A model generated the notes under the pieces. The model was given only the letters and a program-made list of their open reading frames with translations, was not told the origin of the DNA and did not search any database. Position numbers and translations under genes: made by a program. A stretch of 64,000 nucleotides of DNA from NCBI RefSeq assembly GCF_001431465.1, contig NZ_LDJJ01000004.1, positions 1-64,000 on the forward strand, in the 5' to 3' direction. This DNA comes from Stenotrophomonas terrae. GTDB lineage: Bacteria > Pseudomonadota > Gammaproteobacteria > Xanthomonadales > Xanthomonadaceae. Shown in pieces: positions 1 to 7,182 of this stretch. How positions within the stretch are numbered: position 1 is the first letter of the stretch; every line of letters starts with the position of its first letter.

Positions 1-344
1 CCGGCGCGCGCCGGCCCATGTTCCATCGCGTCCAGCAGCTCTCGGTTGCGTACCAGCAAGCGCACCAGCGCCACCAGATCGTCGCAGTGCCAGTCGCCGT
101 GGATATAACTCTCGCCGGCACCGACGCTGCCTTGTGCGGCAACCTTCCGGTAGAACGCGGGGTTGTGGATGGTGACCGTGACCTGCAGTGCGTCGGGCTC
201 ACCCAACAGCACTTCGCCGATGGCATCGCGTACGCGCAACTGTCCCGAACGCAGCGGCGCCAGCTGTGCAAGCAGCCGCCGGCGCAGGAACAGATCGAGC
301 GCGCTGGGGCGGGGCAGAGTGATCGAAGGGGTCATCTCGTTCAT
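1..344 (-). CDS. cfa: Cyclopropane-fatty-acyl-phospholipid synthase, N-terminal part (runs off the window)
   Basis: Reading leftward from an ATG at 344 gives an open frame to the window edge (about 114 residues). The segment GAGESYIHGDWHCDDL is the N-terminal signature of cyclopropane fatty acid synthases, SAM-dependent enzymes that add a methylene bridge to unsaturated acyl chains of membrane phospholipids. The start overlaps the stop of the DUF1365 gene by ATGA (341-344), so it is the last visible gene of a translationally coupled five-gene operon. Its position fits the known ECF sigma/ChrR regulons, where a CFA synthase protects membranes against singlet oxygen or peroxides. The SAM-binding part lies outside the window, so activity cannot be judged. 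Confidence 0.85.
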   Translation of the reverse strand, partial: MNEMTPSITLPRPSALDLFLRRRLLAQLAPLRSGQLRVRDAIGEVLLGEPDALQVTVTIHNPAFYRKVAAQGSVGAGESYIHGDWHCDDLVALVRLLVRNRELLDAMEHGPARA

Positions 345-1108
345 CGGGTTTTCTCGGCGGGGGACGGATGGTCGTAGACCGGGTTGCCCTTCAGCCACAG
401 GCGCAATGCGTGCCAGTGGATGGCGGCAGCCACCTGCACCGTCATCAGTGGATACAGCGCCAGCACACGGGCCAGCCCGCGACCATCAAGCGGGCGCCGC
501 TGCATGTGCTGGGTGGCGTCGAACTGGCGTATGCCGTCCTTCCACACCTGCATATGCACACGCAGGTCCTGCGCCGGCGCGTTGAAACGCCAGTCATAGC
601 GGCAGTTCATCGGCATGAAGGGGGAGACGTGGAAGCATTTGTCGAACTGCCAGCGCAGCGCATTGCCTTCATGCGCGGCTGTTGCAACCGGGAGCACGTA
701 GGCGTGGCGCTCCTTCCACGGTGTATTGGTGATGTCGGCCACGATGCAGTCCAGCGTGGTGCCATCGGCTTGGTAGCAGTAGTAGAAGCTGACCGGGTTG
801 AAGACGTGACCACCGAAACGCAGGTGCGTCAGCAGCCGCACGGGGCCCGCCGGGCGATAGCCGAGCAGCGGGGCAGCGTGATCGCGCACGGCGTCGGCCA
901 ATGGCTGCGCCGGATCGCCGAAGTAGTCGCTACGGCGGAACTCGGCCAGGTTGCGGCGGTTTACAGACCACAACCAGCGCCCATCGAACACTTCGTCCAG
1001 CTCATCCAGATCGAGCAGCAGCTGCGCCACCGGATAGCGGAAGGCGTGCGGCTGCGGCAGGTGGCGGCGGTGGATGACCTGCCCGAAGTAGAGCGCGCTG
1101 GCACTCAT
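341..1108 (-). CDS. DUF1365 family protein
   Basis: This 255-residue protein begins MSASALYFGQVIHRR and carries DUF1365 hallmarks such as HLRFGGHVFNPVSFYYC and the later MPMNCRYDWRF. The family has no settled biochemical role but occurs almost always between an FAD-dependent amine-oxidase-like protein and a cyclopropane synthase, in operons for lipid modification under photo-oxidative stress. Both neighbours overlap it by ATGA (1105-1108 upstream, 341-344 downstream), which implies coordinated translation. No signal peptide is seen, so I infer a cytoplasmic role in fatty-acid tailoring. Confidence 0.85.
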   Translation of the reverse strand: MSASALYFGQVIHRRHLPQPHAFRYPVAQLLLDLDELDEVFDGRWLWSVNRRNLAEFRRSDYFGDPAQPLADAVRDHAAPLLGYRPAGPVRLLTHLRFGGHVFNPVSFYYCYQADGTTLDCIVADITNTPWKERHAYVLPVATAAHEGNALRWQFDKCFHVSPFMPMNCRYDWRFNAPAQDLRVHMQVWKDGIRQFDATQHMQRRPLDGRGLARVLALYPLMTVQVAAAIHWHALRLWLKGNPVYDHPSPAEKTR

Positions 1109-2382
1109 GCGATCGCCTCGGCGTGGTGCTGCTGGGTGCGAAGCGGAGTGTGGCAGCGCAGCGCATCAACCACGCGTCTGGCGCTGCGGATGCCATCCTC
1201 ATGGAAACCCCAGCCCCAGTAGGCGCCGGCAAACCAGGTATTGCGCCGCCCCTGCAGTTCGCCCCAGTGCTGCTGCGCGCGTACGGCCGAGCCATCGTGC
1301 ACCGGGTGGGCATACTGCAGCCGCCGCAGCACCTTGGCCGGGTCGATGGCGTCGCTGCGGTTGAGGGTGACGATCAGCGGGGTGTCACCGGGCAGGCCCT
1401 GCAGCAGGCTCATGCAGTAGCTGACGGTGCACGCTGCGCTACGGTCATCCGGCACGTGCGCGTTCCAGGCCGCCCATGCCTTGCGGTTGCGCGGCAGCAG
1501 CGTGGCGTCGGTATGCAGTACCACCTCGTTGCGCTGGTAACGGATGGCACCCAGCACCTCGCGTTCGCTGCGATCGGCATCGGCCAGCAAGGCCAAGGCC
1601 TGGTCGCTGTGGCAGGCCAGGATCACCTGGTCGAAATCCTCAATGCCGACGACGCTGTGCACGCGCACACCGTGGGCCAGCCGCTCGATTCTATTGACCG
1701 CGCAGCGCAGGCGTTCTTCGACCTGCCAACGCCGGCGCAGCGCTTCCACATAGCGTGCCGAGCCACCTTCCACCACGCGCCAGGGGGCGCGGCCGGTTGC
1801 TTGCAGCATCTGGTGGTTGGCCATGAACTGGACCAGGTAGCGTGCCGGGAAGTCCATGATTGTCGCGGTGGGCGAGGACCACAGTGCCGAGGCCATCGGC
1901 AGCAGGTGTTCCTCGACGAACGCTTCGCCGTAGCGCTGGCGCAGCAGGTACTGGCCCAACGAAGGGCCTTCCGGCTCGGACAACAGCGAGGGGGCGTCGC
2001 GGTAGAACCGGCGCAGATCGGCAAGCATGCCCCAGAACCGCGGCGAAGCCAGATTGCGCCGCTGGCAGAACAGGCCATCTAGCGAGGTGGCGTTGTACTC
2101 CACACCGCTGCGCGCACTGTGCATGGAGAAGCTCATCGTGGTCGGTTTGGATGCCACCCCCAGTTCGTCGAACAACGCAGTCAACAACGGATAGTGCAGC
2201 GCATTGAAAACGATGAAGCCGGTATCCACGGCCATGCGGACCCCGTCGACCTCTACGTCGTGGGTATGCGTATGGCCACCAAGATAATCATTGGCTTCGA
2301 ACAGCGTTACCTGGTGCTCACCGTGCAGCCACCAGGCACTGGCCAGACCGGCGATGCCCGAGCCGATGATCGCGATGCGCAT
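1105..2382 (-). CDS. FAD/NAD(P)-binding amine-oxidase-like oxidoreductase
   Basis: The 425-residue protein opens with a dinucleotide-binding fold, IIGSGIAGLASAWWL (about residues 5-19), followed by the acidic end of beta-2 (FEAND) and LGGHTHTH, as in the flavin-containing amine oxidase/protoporphyrinogen-oxidase superfamily. Members next to DUF1365 and CFA synthase are usually annotated as FAD-dependent oxidoreductases; the substrate is unknown but is presumably an unsaturated or cyclopropanated lipid. The gene starts 1 bp after the desaturase stop and overlaps the DUF1365 start by ATGA. Family assignment is firm, the specific reaction is not. Confidence 0.88.
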   Translation of the reverse strand: MRIAIIGSGIAGLASAWWLHGEHQVTLFEANDYLGGHTHTHDVEVDGVRMAVDTGFIVFNALHYPLLTALFDELGVASKPTTMSFSMHSARSGVEYNATSLDGLFCQRRNLASPRFWGMLADLRRFYRDAPSLLSEPEGPSLGQYLLRQRYGEAFVEEHLLPMASALWSSPTATIMDFPARYLVQFMANHQMLQATGRAPWRVVEGGSARYVEALRRRWQVEERLRCAVNRIERLAHGVRVHSVVGIEDFDQVILACHSDQALALLADADRSEREVLGAIRYQRNEVVLHTDATLLPRNRKAWAAWNAHVPDDRSAACTVSYCMSLLQGLPGDTPLIVTLNRSDAIDPAKVLRRLQYAHPVHDGSAVRAQQHWGELQGRRNTWFAGAYWGWGFHEDGIRSARRVVDALRCHTPLRTQQHHAEAIA

Positions 2383-2383
2383 G

Positions 2384-3334
2384 TCAGTGCTCCGCCTTGG
2401 CCAGCACCCAGGCCGGAATGGGCTTGAGACCCTTCACCAATCCCAGTGCGGCCATCACCCGCAGGCCGTACCAGGTCATGTCCAGCTCCCACCAGCGGAA
2501 ACCCTGCCGGACCGTGCCAGGGAAAAAATGGTGGTTGTTGTGCCAGCCCTCGCCGAAGGTCAGCAGCGCCAGCCAGAAATTGTTGCGGCTGTCGTCGCGT
2601 GTCTGGAAGCGGCGGCTGCCAAACCGATGGGCGAGTGAGTTGATGGTGACCGTGGCGTGGAAGAGCAGCACGGTGGAAATGAAGAACCCCCACACCAACA
2701 GCTGCATTCCCGAGGTATGCAGGCCGGGAGCAAAGCGCTCCAGCACGGCGCCCAGCCCATACAGGCAAGCGGCCAGCAGCAGTGGAATGACGGTGTCGAA
2801 ACGGTCCAGCCAACGCAGCTCCGCGAACCGGGCCAGATCGGGGACGCGCTTCAAGTCGGTAGCAAAGGCGCCGCTGCTCAAGAACCAGCCCAGGTGGCTG
2901 CGCCAGAACCCACCCTGCAGCGGTGAATGCGGATCCTGCGGCTGGTCGGCGTGGCGATGATGGTGGCGGTGGTGTGCAGCCCACCACAAGGGGCCGCGCT
3001 GAACGCTGCTGGCGCCGATAACCGCAAAGACAAACTGCACGGCGCGTGGTGCCTCGAAGGTGCGGTGCGAGAAATAGCGATGGTAGAACGCGGTGATCGC
3101 GAACATCCGCACGGCATACAGCGCGGCAGCCACCACCACCGCCGTGGTGGATACGCCGACCCAGAGCACCCCAAGGCAGCCGACGTGCATCAGCACGAAC
3201 GGGATCGCGCGCAACCAGTCGATCCCGGCCGACGCTTCGGCCGTGGCAGGCTCACCCGCGCCGGTATCAAACCAACGCTGCAGCGTGCGGATCAGGCGCG
3301 CTCGGGGGCGGGGCAGGGGCGCGGCGGCGTTCAT
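2384..3334 (-). CDS. Membrane fatty-acid (acyl-CoA delta-9-type) desaturase
   Basis: I chose the ATG at 3334 (MNAAAPLPRPR, 316 residues); an upstream in-frame GTG at 3424 overlaps the previous stop and is less convincing. The three histidine clusters that bind the di-iron centre are visible: HRYFSH, then HHRHHHRH, and near the C-terminus HNNHHFF. Hydrophobic stretches around IPFVLMHVGCLGVLWVGV and LLLAACLYGLGAVL are membrane segments. It should place a cis double bond in acyl chains and so supply the substrate for the cyclopropane synthase two genes downstream. It is the second gene of the operon read from the ECF-like promoter at 4212-4242. Confidence 0.88.
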   Translation of the reverse strand: MNAAAPLPRPRARLIRTLQRWFDTGAGEPATAEASAGIDWLRAIPFVLMHVGCLGVLWVGVSTTAVVVAAALYAVRMFAITAFYHRYFSHRTFEAPRAVQFVFAVIGASSVQRGPLWWAAHHRHHHRHADQPQDPHSPLQGGFWRSHLGWFLSSGAFATDLKRVPDLARFAELRWLDRFDTVIPLLLAACLYGLGAVLERFAPGLHTSGMQLLVWGFFISTVLLFHATVTINSLAHRFGSRRFQTRDDSRNNFWLALLTFGEGWHNNHHFFPGTVRQGFRWWELDMTWYGLRVMAALGLVKGLKPIPAWVLAKAEH

Positions 3335-3416
3335 GGCGGTGTCTCTTGGAGGTACTTGTTGATCTGTACGTAGCAAGGCGCCCGTTGGATGCGCCCGCCG
3401 TGATCGATCTGCGACT

Positions 3417-4184
3417 TCACTCACGCGTAACGGAACAGCTGGCGACCAGCGGCTGGCTCCAGGCCTGCTGCCATTGCTCGAGCGAGCGTGGCGAGGCGGG
3501 CGCGTTGAAGCGCACCGTCACCACGGGATAGTTGCCGCGTGAATCGCGCAGGTTGCTGGTGCCTTGGAACTGCAGCAGTCGGCGGTCGCTGTCCGCATAG
3601 ATCAGCGACAAGCGCGGCGCCATGCTGCCGTACCAGGCGTCCAACCTGACCGCGATGGACTGGGCGGCAATGCCCTGCCAACGCACCGCGCCCTGGTGCA
3701 GGACCTTGACCGGATAGAAGCGTTGGCGGCTGGGGACCAGGAACGGAAGACTGAGCGGCTCACCCCGCATCAGCGCCTGCCAGTGTTGACGCACGGCAGC
3801 GTCGAACCCCGCATCGACGACAGCATCCGCCGGCAGCGCCACCGAACCATTGCGGCGTGGCGCGGCGGCGTCCTCCTTCCAGTCGATCCAGACCCGGCCA
3901 TCGGCGATGCTTACCTGTGCCGCCTGGCCGCTGCGCTGGTCCTGCAACTGGTAGCCGCGCGCGGCCGGCTGCGCGCTGGCGGGCACCTGCTTTCTGGCGA
4001 ACGGACGCCCGTCCGGGCACAGGTATTGCACCCAGCGCTGGGTACCCTCGTCACCGCTGCGCTGCCAGTGCACCTCGCGGTAGCTCACCGCTCCCTGTGC
4101 GGTCGTGGCAATCCCTTCATTGCGTAGTAAAGGGGTGGCAGCGGCTATGGGCGGCAGCCAAAACAGCAACCAGAGCGTACGCAT
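3417..4184 (-). CDS. Exported protein of unknown function, first gene of the lipid-stress operon
   Basis: The likely start is the ATG at 4184, giving 255 residues with a clear signal peptide (MRTLWLLFWLPPIAAA). A longer frame to 4256 would bury this signal and run past the promoter, so I reject it. The mature part is rich in beta-strand-like segments and has YLCPDGRPFARKQVP near its start and a few cysteines; I do not recognise a characterised family. It leads the minus-strand operon, about 20 bp downstream of the inferred transcription start, so it probably acts in the periplasm or envelope during the same stress response. No enzymatic motif was found. Confidence 0.75.
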   Translation of the reverse strand: MRTLWLLFWLPPIAAATPLLRNEGIATTAQGAVSYREVHWQRSGDEGTQRWVQYLCPDGRPFARKQVPASAQPAARGYQLQDQRSGQAAQVSIADGRVWIDWKEDAAAPRRNGSVALPADAVVDAGFDAAVRQHWQALMRGEPLSLPFLVPSRQRFYPVKVLHQGAVRWQGIAAQSIAVRLDAWYGSMAPRLSLIYADSDRRLLQFQGTSNLRDSRGNYPVVTVRFNAPASPRSLEQWQQAWSQPLVASCSVTRE

Positions 4185-4211
4185 ATGCTTGCTTTCAGAA
4201 GGGCGGCAATC

Positions 4212-4242
4212 CCTGTACGTGCGGTGGCGGCAGACGGATGCA
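4212..4242 (-). promoter_or_regulatory. ECF-type promoter for the lipid operon
   Basis: On the minus strand the -35 TGCATCC (plus 4236-4242) is followed after exactly 18 bp by TACAGG (4212-4217), inside CGTACAGG. The divergent promoter at 4252-4282 has the same -35 and the same spacing. This resembles the TGATCC-N18-TAA type bound by RpoE of the RpoE/ChrR pair. The position, about 28 bp upstream of the ATG at 4184, fits. Assigned by pattern only. Confidence 0.6.
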
Positions 4243-4251
4243 GGCCGCTGC

Positions 4252-4282
4252 TGCATCCAATCGCCGCCTCTGTCCGTAACGG
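4252..4282 (+). promoter_or_regulatory. ECF-type autoregulatory promoter of the sigma factor gene
   Basis: TGCATCC (4252-4258), an 18-bp spacer and TAACGG (4277-4282, within CGTAACGG) match element for element the promoter on the opposite strand. It ends 33 bp before the sigma factor ATG. The pair suggests that the sigma factor drives both its own gene and the facing lipid operon. Confidence 0.6.
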
Positions 4283-4315
4283 AAGACAGACCTTCACCGC
4301 CTGCCGCGAACGCTG

Positions 4316-4939
4316 ATGTACCCTGACGCCGCCCACCTCACTTCTGCCTTCGATACCGCACGCATCGTGTCCAGTTCCCAGCTGCCCAGCAGTGAGCCGA
4401 CCAACTGGGCCAGCGACATGGACGGTGTGGCGCTGCGGCGTGACCGCGATTGCTTCATGCGCATCTACGATCACTTCATGCCGCGTCTATGCGTTTACCT
4501 GCGTGGACTGGGCTGCCCGGAATCGATCGCCGAAGAGCTGGCACAGGAATGCCTGCTGCGGCTCTGGCTGCGTGCGGCCGACTTCAATCCGGCCCAGGGA
4601 GCCTTGAGCACCTGGCTGTACCGGATCAGCCGCAACCTGCACATCGACCGCGTGCGCCGTGAGCGCAGCTGGATGCTGGTGCAGGCGGCGGTGGAGGAAG
4701 CGGCTGCCGACGATCCGCTCGAACGCAGCAGTGCCGAGCAGTACGCCGACCAGGCGCAGCTGCGCCAGCGCATCAATGACCTGCCAGCCGTGCAGGCAAG
4801 GCTGGTGCGCATGTCGTATTTCGAAGCCAAGAGCCACGCCGAGATCGCCCAGACATTGGGAATGCCGCTTGGCACGGTCAAATCCCATCTGCGCCGTGCG
4901 TTTCTGCAACTGCAGCTCAAGGTGGGGGGCGCACGATGA
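4316..4939 (+). CDS. ECF sigma factor of the RpoE/ChrR (ECF11-like) type
   Basis: The 207-residue protein has sigma region 2 (YDHFMPRLCVYLRGLG through AEELAQECLLRLW and the -10-reading segment STWLYRISRNLHIDRVRRE) and region 4 (SYFEAKSHAEIAQTLG then PLGTVKSHLRRAF, the -35-binding helix-turn-helix). It lacks region 3, as ECF sigmas do. The next gene is a ChrR-type anti-sigma factor overlapping by ATGA, which points to the singlet-oxygen/peroxide-responsive class. It should direct transcription from the two TGCATCC promoters just upstream. The first ~30 residues are poorly conserved in such proteins, so a later start (GTG 4367) remains possible. Confidence 0.9.
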   Translation: MYPDAAHLTSAFDTARIVSSSQLPSSEPTNWASDMDGVALRRDRDCFMRIYDHFMPRLCVYLRGLGCPESIAEELAQECLLRLWLRAADFNPAQGALSTWLYRISRNLHIDRVRRERSWMLVQAAVEEAAADDPLERSSAEQYADQAQLRQRINDLPAVQARLVRMSYFEAKSHAEIAQTLGMPLGTVKSHLRRAFLQLQLKVGGAR

Positions 4940-5616
4940 ATCCACATCACCATCTGCACGAATCCACCCTGATCAGCTACGCCGCAGGCGCGCTGCCATC
5001 GCCGTTGAACATTGTGGCCGGTGTCCATCTTGAGCAATGCCCGCACTGCCGTGCGCAACTGCGCCAGGCCGAAGCGATTGGCTCGGTACTGATGGAGCAG
5101 ACCCAGCCGGCCCCGGCCGCTGCAGAACAGCGTCGCGCCCAGTTGCGCGAGGCAATGTTGGCGCAGTTGGCAGGGGAGGGCATTCCCAGCGCGGAATCAA
5201 TGGACCGACAGCCGTCGAGGGAACGCCCCGAGGCAGACCCGGACCACCTGCCGGTTGCTCTGCACCCGTATTTCGGCAGTTCGCTGCGCAATCTGCGTTG
5301 GCGCTGGATAGGCCCAGGCATGCATTGCATCCGTGCCGAGCAGATGCCATCGCTGATCATGCTGAAGATCGCACCCGGCAAATGCCTGCCGATGCACAGC
5401 CATGGCCGCAGCGAGTTGACGCAGATACTGCGTGGCTCCTACAACGATGCGCTGGGCCTGTTCGCGCCGGGAGACATGGCGGACCTGGATGAGGATGTGG
5501 AGCACCAACCGGTTACTGCGCCAGGGGTTCCCTGTATCTGTGTGTCAGCGCTGGACGCGCCACTGGTATTCAGCGGCTGGCTGGCGCGCAAGCTGCAGCG
5601 CTTCGTCAAACTCTGA
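4936..5616 (+). CDS. chrR: ChrR-type zinc anti-sigma factor with C-terminal cupin
   Basis: Of 226 residues, the N-terminal part carries the zinc anti-sigma motif His31-x3-Cys35-x2-Cys38 (HLEQCPHC). The C-terminal half is a cupin whose metal ligands are visible as His154, His156, Glu160 (MHSHGRSELTQ) and His190 (DVEHQP). This two-domain plan is that of Rhodobacter ChrR, where the N-domain holds the sigma factor and the cupin is needed for release after singlet oxygen. The ATGA overlap with the sigma gene supports a 1:1 pair. It probably keeps the facing lipid operon silent without stress. Confidence 0.88.
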   Translation: MNPHHHLHESTLISYAAGALPSPLNIVAGVHLEQCPHCRAQLRQAEAIGSVLMEQTQPAPAAAEQRRAQLREAMLAQLAGEGIPSAESMDRQPSRERPEADPDHLPVALHPYFGSSLRNLRWRWIGPGMHCIRAEQMPSLIMLKIAPGKCLPMHSHGRSELTQILRGSYNDALGLFAPGDMADLDEDVEHQPVTAPGVPCICVSALDAPLVFSGWLARKLQRFVKL

Positions 5617-5648
5617 AAGAGCCCCCGGGTTGGCGTCAGGGTGGGTGA

Positions 5649-6731
5649 TCAGAGCGTCTGCTTGCGCTTTGCGTTGCTGTCGGTCCTGTCGGCCACCGAC
5701 CAGCGGGTTATCAGCTGGTGCGGCAGCACATGGTTGACGATCACGCGCGCCGAACCCTGCGTCCGGCGTATTTCGCGCAGCAGGATATCGATGGCCGCGT
5801 CGGCCATTGCTGCTACCGGTTGGTGAATGGTGGTCAGCTCCGGCCAGACCATGGTTGATGCCGATGTATCATCGAAACCCACCACCGACAAGTCCCGCGG
5901 TACGTCCAGGCCGCGTCGATGTGCCACCGAGACGACCGCCGCGGCCATGTCGTCGTTGCTTGCAAAGATCGCACTGGGTGGGTTGCGCAGCGTGAGCAGG
6001 CGTTCGGCGGCGTCCAGGCCCGAGCGATAGGTGAAGTAGCCGGGCTGCACCAGCTTGTCATCGTAGGCAATGCCAGCTTCGGCCAGCGCATCCCGATAGC
6101 CTTGCCAGCGATGCGCGCTGGCGGTCTGGTTGGGGTCACCCTTGATGTAGCCGATGCGGGTATGGCCGCGTTCGATCAGATGCGTGACCATGTCGTGGCT
6201 GGCACGGTGGTCATCGATGCGGACGCAGGAAATCGTGTCGCTGAAGTGACCAGAGGCGATCGATACGACAGCAACACCGGCCTGCGAAAACTCGGCGACG
6301 ATGGCCTTCGACTCACACAGCGGCGGCGGCAGAATCACCCCGGCCACGCTGTTGGCAAGCTGTTTTGCGGCGGCCCGGCGTGCCTTGGCGTCCAGCTCAT
6401 CCCAGCTGGCGATCACCAGCTGCGCCGCTGCACGGGTTGATCCGCGCAGTGTGCCGACCAGCAGCTCACGCAGGTAGCTGGAGCTGGGATTGGTATAGAT
6501 CAACGCGATGCAGGTGTGCTGCGCCGCCGCCAGCGCACTGGCGGCCAGGTTCGGCCGGTAACCGAGTTCGCGCACGCTACGCATGACGCGCTCGCGGTTG
6601 GCGTCGCGTACACCCGCATGGCCGTTGACCACGCGCGATACCGTCATCGCCGATACGCCTGCATGCGCCGCTACTTCGTCAATGGTGATTGCGCTGCCCT
6701 TGCGGCGCACCGACCTGCTGATCTTCTTCAT
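5649..6731 (-). CDS. LacI-family transcriptional repressor (XylR-like)
   Basis: The ATG at 6731 gives 360 residues starting MKKISRSVRRKG, followed at once by the LacI helix-turn-helix and hinge region (ITIDEVAAHAGVSAMTVSRV, then YRPNLAASALA). The remainder is a periplasmic-binding-protein-like sensor (IALIYTNPSSSYLRELL, GHTRIGYIKG, AIFASNDDMAAAVV, DLSVVGFDD). It is divergent from the TonB receptor gene, with a perfect palindrome of the xylan-operator type between them (6925-6938). I infer a repressor of the xylan locus released by a xylose-containing ligand. A second paralogue lies at 20989-22047. Confidence 0.85.
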   Translation of the reverse strand: MKKISRSVRRKGSAITIDEVAAHAGVSAMTVSRVVNGHAGVRDANRERVMRSVRELGYRPNLAASALAAAQHTCIALIYTNPSSSYLRELLVGTLRGSTRAAAQLVIASWDELDAKARRAAAKQLANSVAGVILPPPLCESKAIVAEFSQAGVAVVSIASGHFSDTISCVRIDDHRASHDMVTHLIERGHTRIGYIKGDPNQTASAHRWQGYRDALAEAGIAYDDKLVQPGYFTYRSGLDAAERLLTLRNPPSAIFASNDDMAAAVVSVAHRRGLDVPRDLSVVGFDDTSASTMVWPELTTIHQPVAAMADAAIDILLREIRRTQGSARVIVNHVLPHQLITRWSVADRTDSNAKRKQTL

Positions 6732-7182
6732 GCAATTGGTTCCATTTGATTCAATTCCGCGACCGTCTGTAACGCCCGTTACCTGTGGGAAACCAGGCGC
6801 TGCAGTGCATTCCATGCCCCTGCCTATCCTTGTTCATCGCTTGAGGATAAGCCAGTGGATCGGCTTTGCTGCGCTGCACGGTGACAAGTGAGAACACAGG
6901 TGATTAGTCTGCGCTCCGACGCGATGGTAGCGCTACCACTGTGCCTGGGTGAGCCAGGTTGTCGGTTCGCCTTCTGCAACTCGCGGTCATAACAGCAAGC
7001 TTGGAACACGTTTCAGACGCAATGCGCTTGGGGGGGGGCATTGCGATGTTCGGTTTGGAAGACGGGCCTCGCCCGTGCGTGCCCCTGGGAGGGGGTGGTA
7101 CATCCATTCGATCGTATGTCAGAGAGAGGACATTCATGAGCGCTTGCACTTTTCGTAGTACTCCAGACCCGAGGATCGGTTC
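6732..7182. other. Regulatory intergenic region between the LacI repressor and the TonB receptor
   Basis: These 451 bp hold no convincing gene. They contain the palindromic operator at 6925-6938, a run of nine G at 7030-7038, and a small inverted repeat (AATTG 6734-6738 / CAATT 6752-6756) just upstream of the repressor ATG that could serve autoregulation. The receptor ATG at 7183 is preceded by GAGGA at a good distance. The 5' leader of the receptor is long (over 200 nt after the operator). Confidence 0.6.
6925..6938. promoter_or_regulatory. Perfect 14-bp LacI-type operator (xyl-box-like)
   Basis: TGGTAGCGCTACCA is a perfect palindrome with the CG-centred core typical of LacI-family operators. 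It resembles the xyl-box reported for xylan genes of Xanthomonas (recalled as TGGTAGCGCTAACA). It lies between the divergent repressor and receptor genes. A second near-copy lies in front of xylulokinase at 13957. Confidence 0.75.

Noticed and set aside
7030-7038. Run of nine G as a phase-variation tract
   Set aside because: It lies in untranslated leader with no reading frame or promoter spacing that it would obviously switch.
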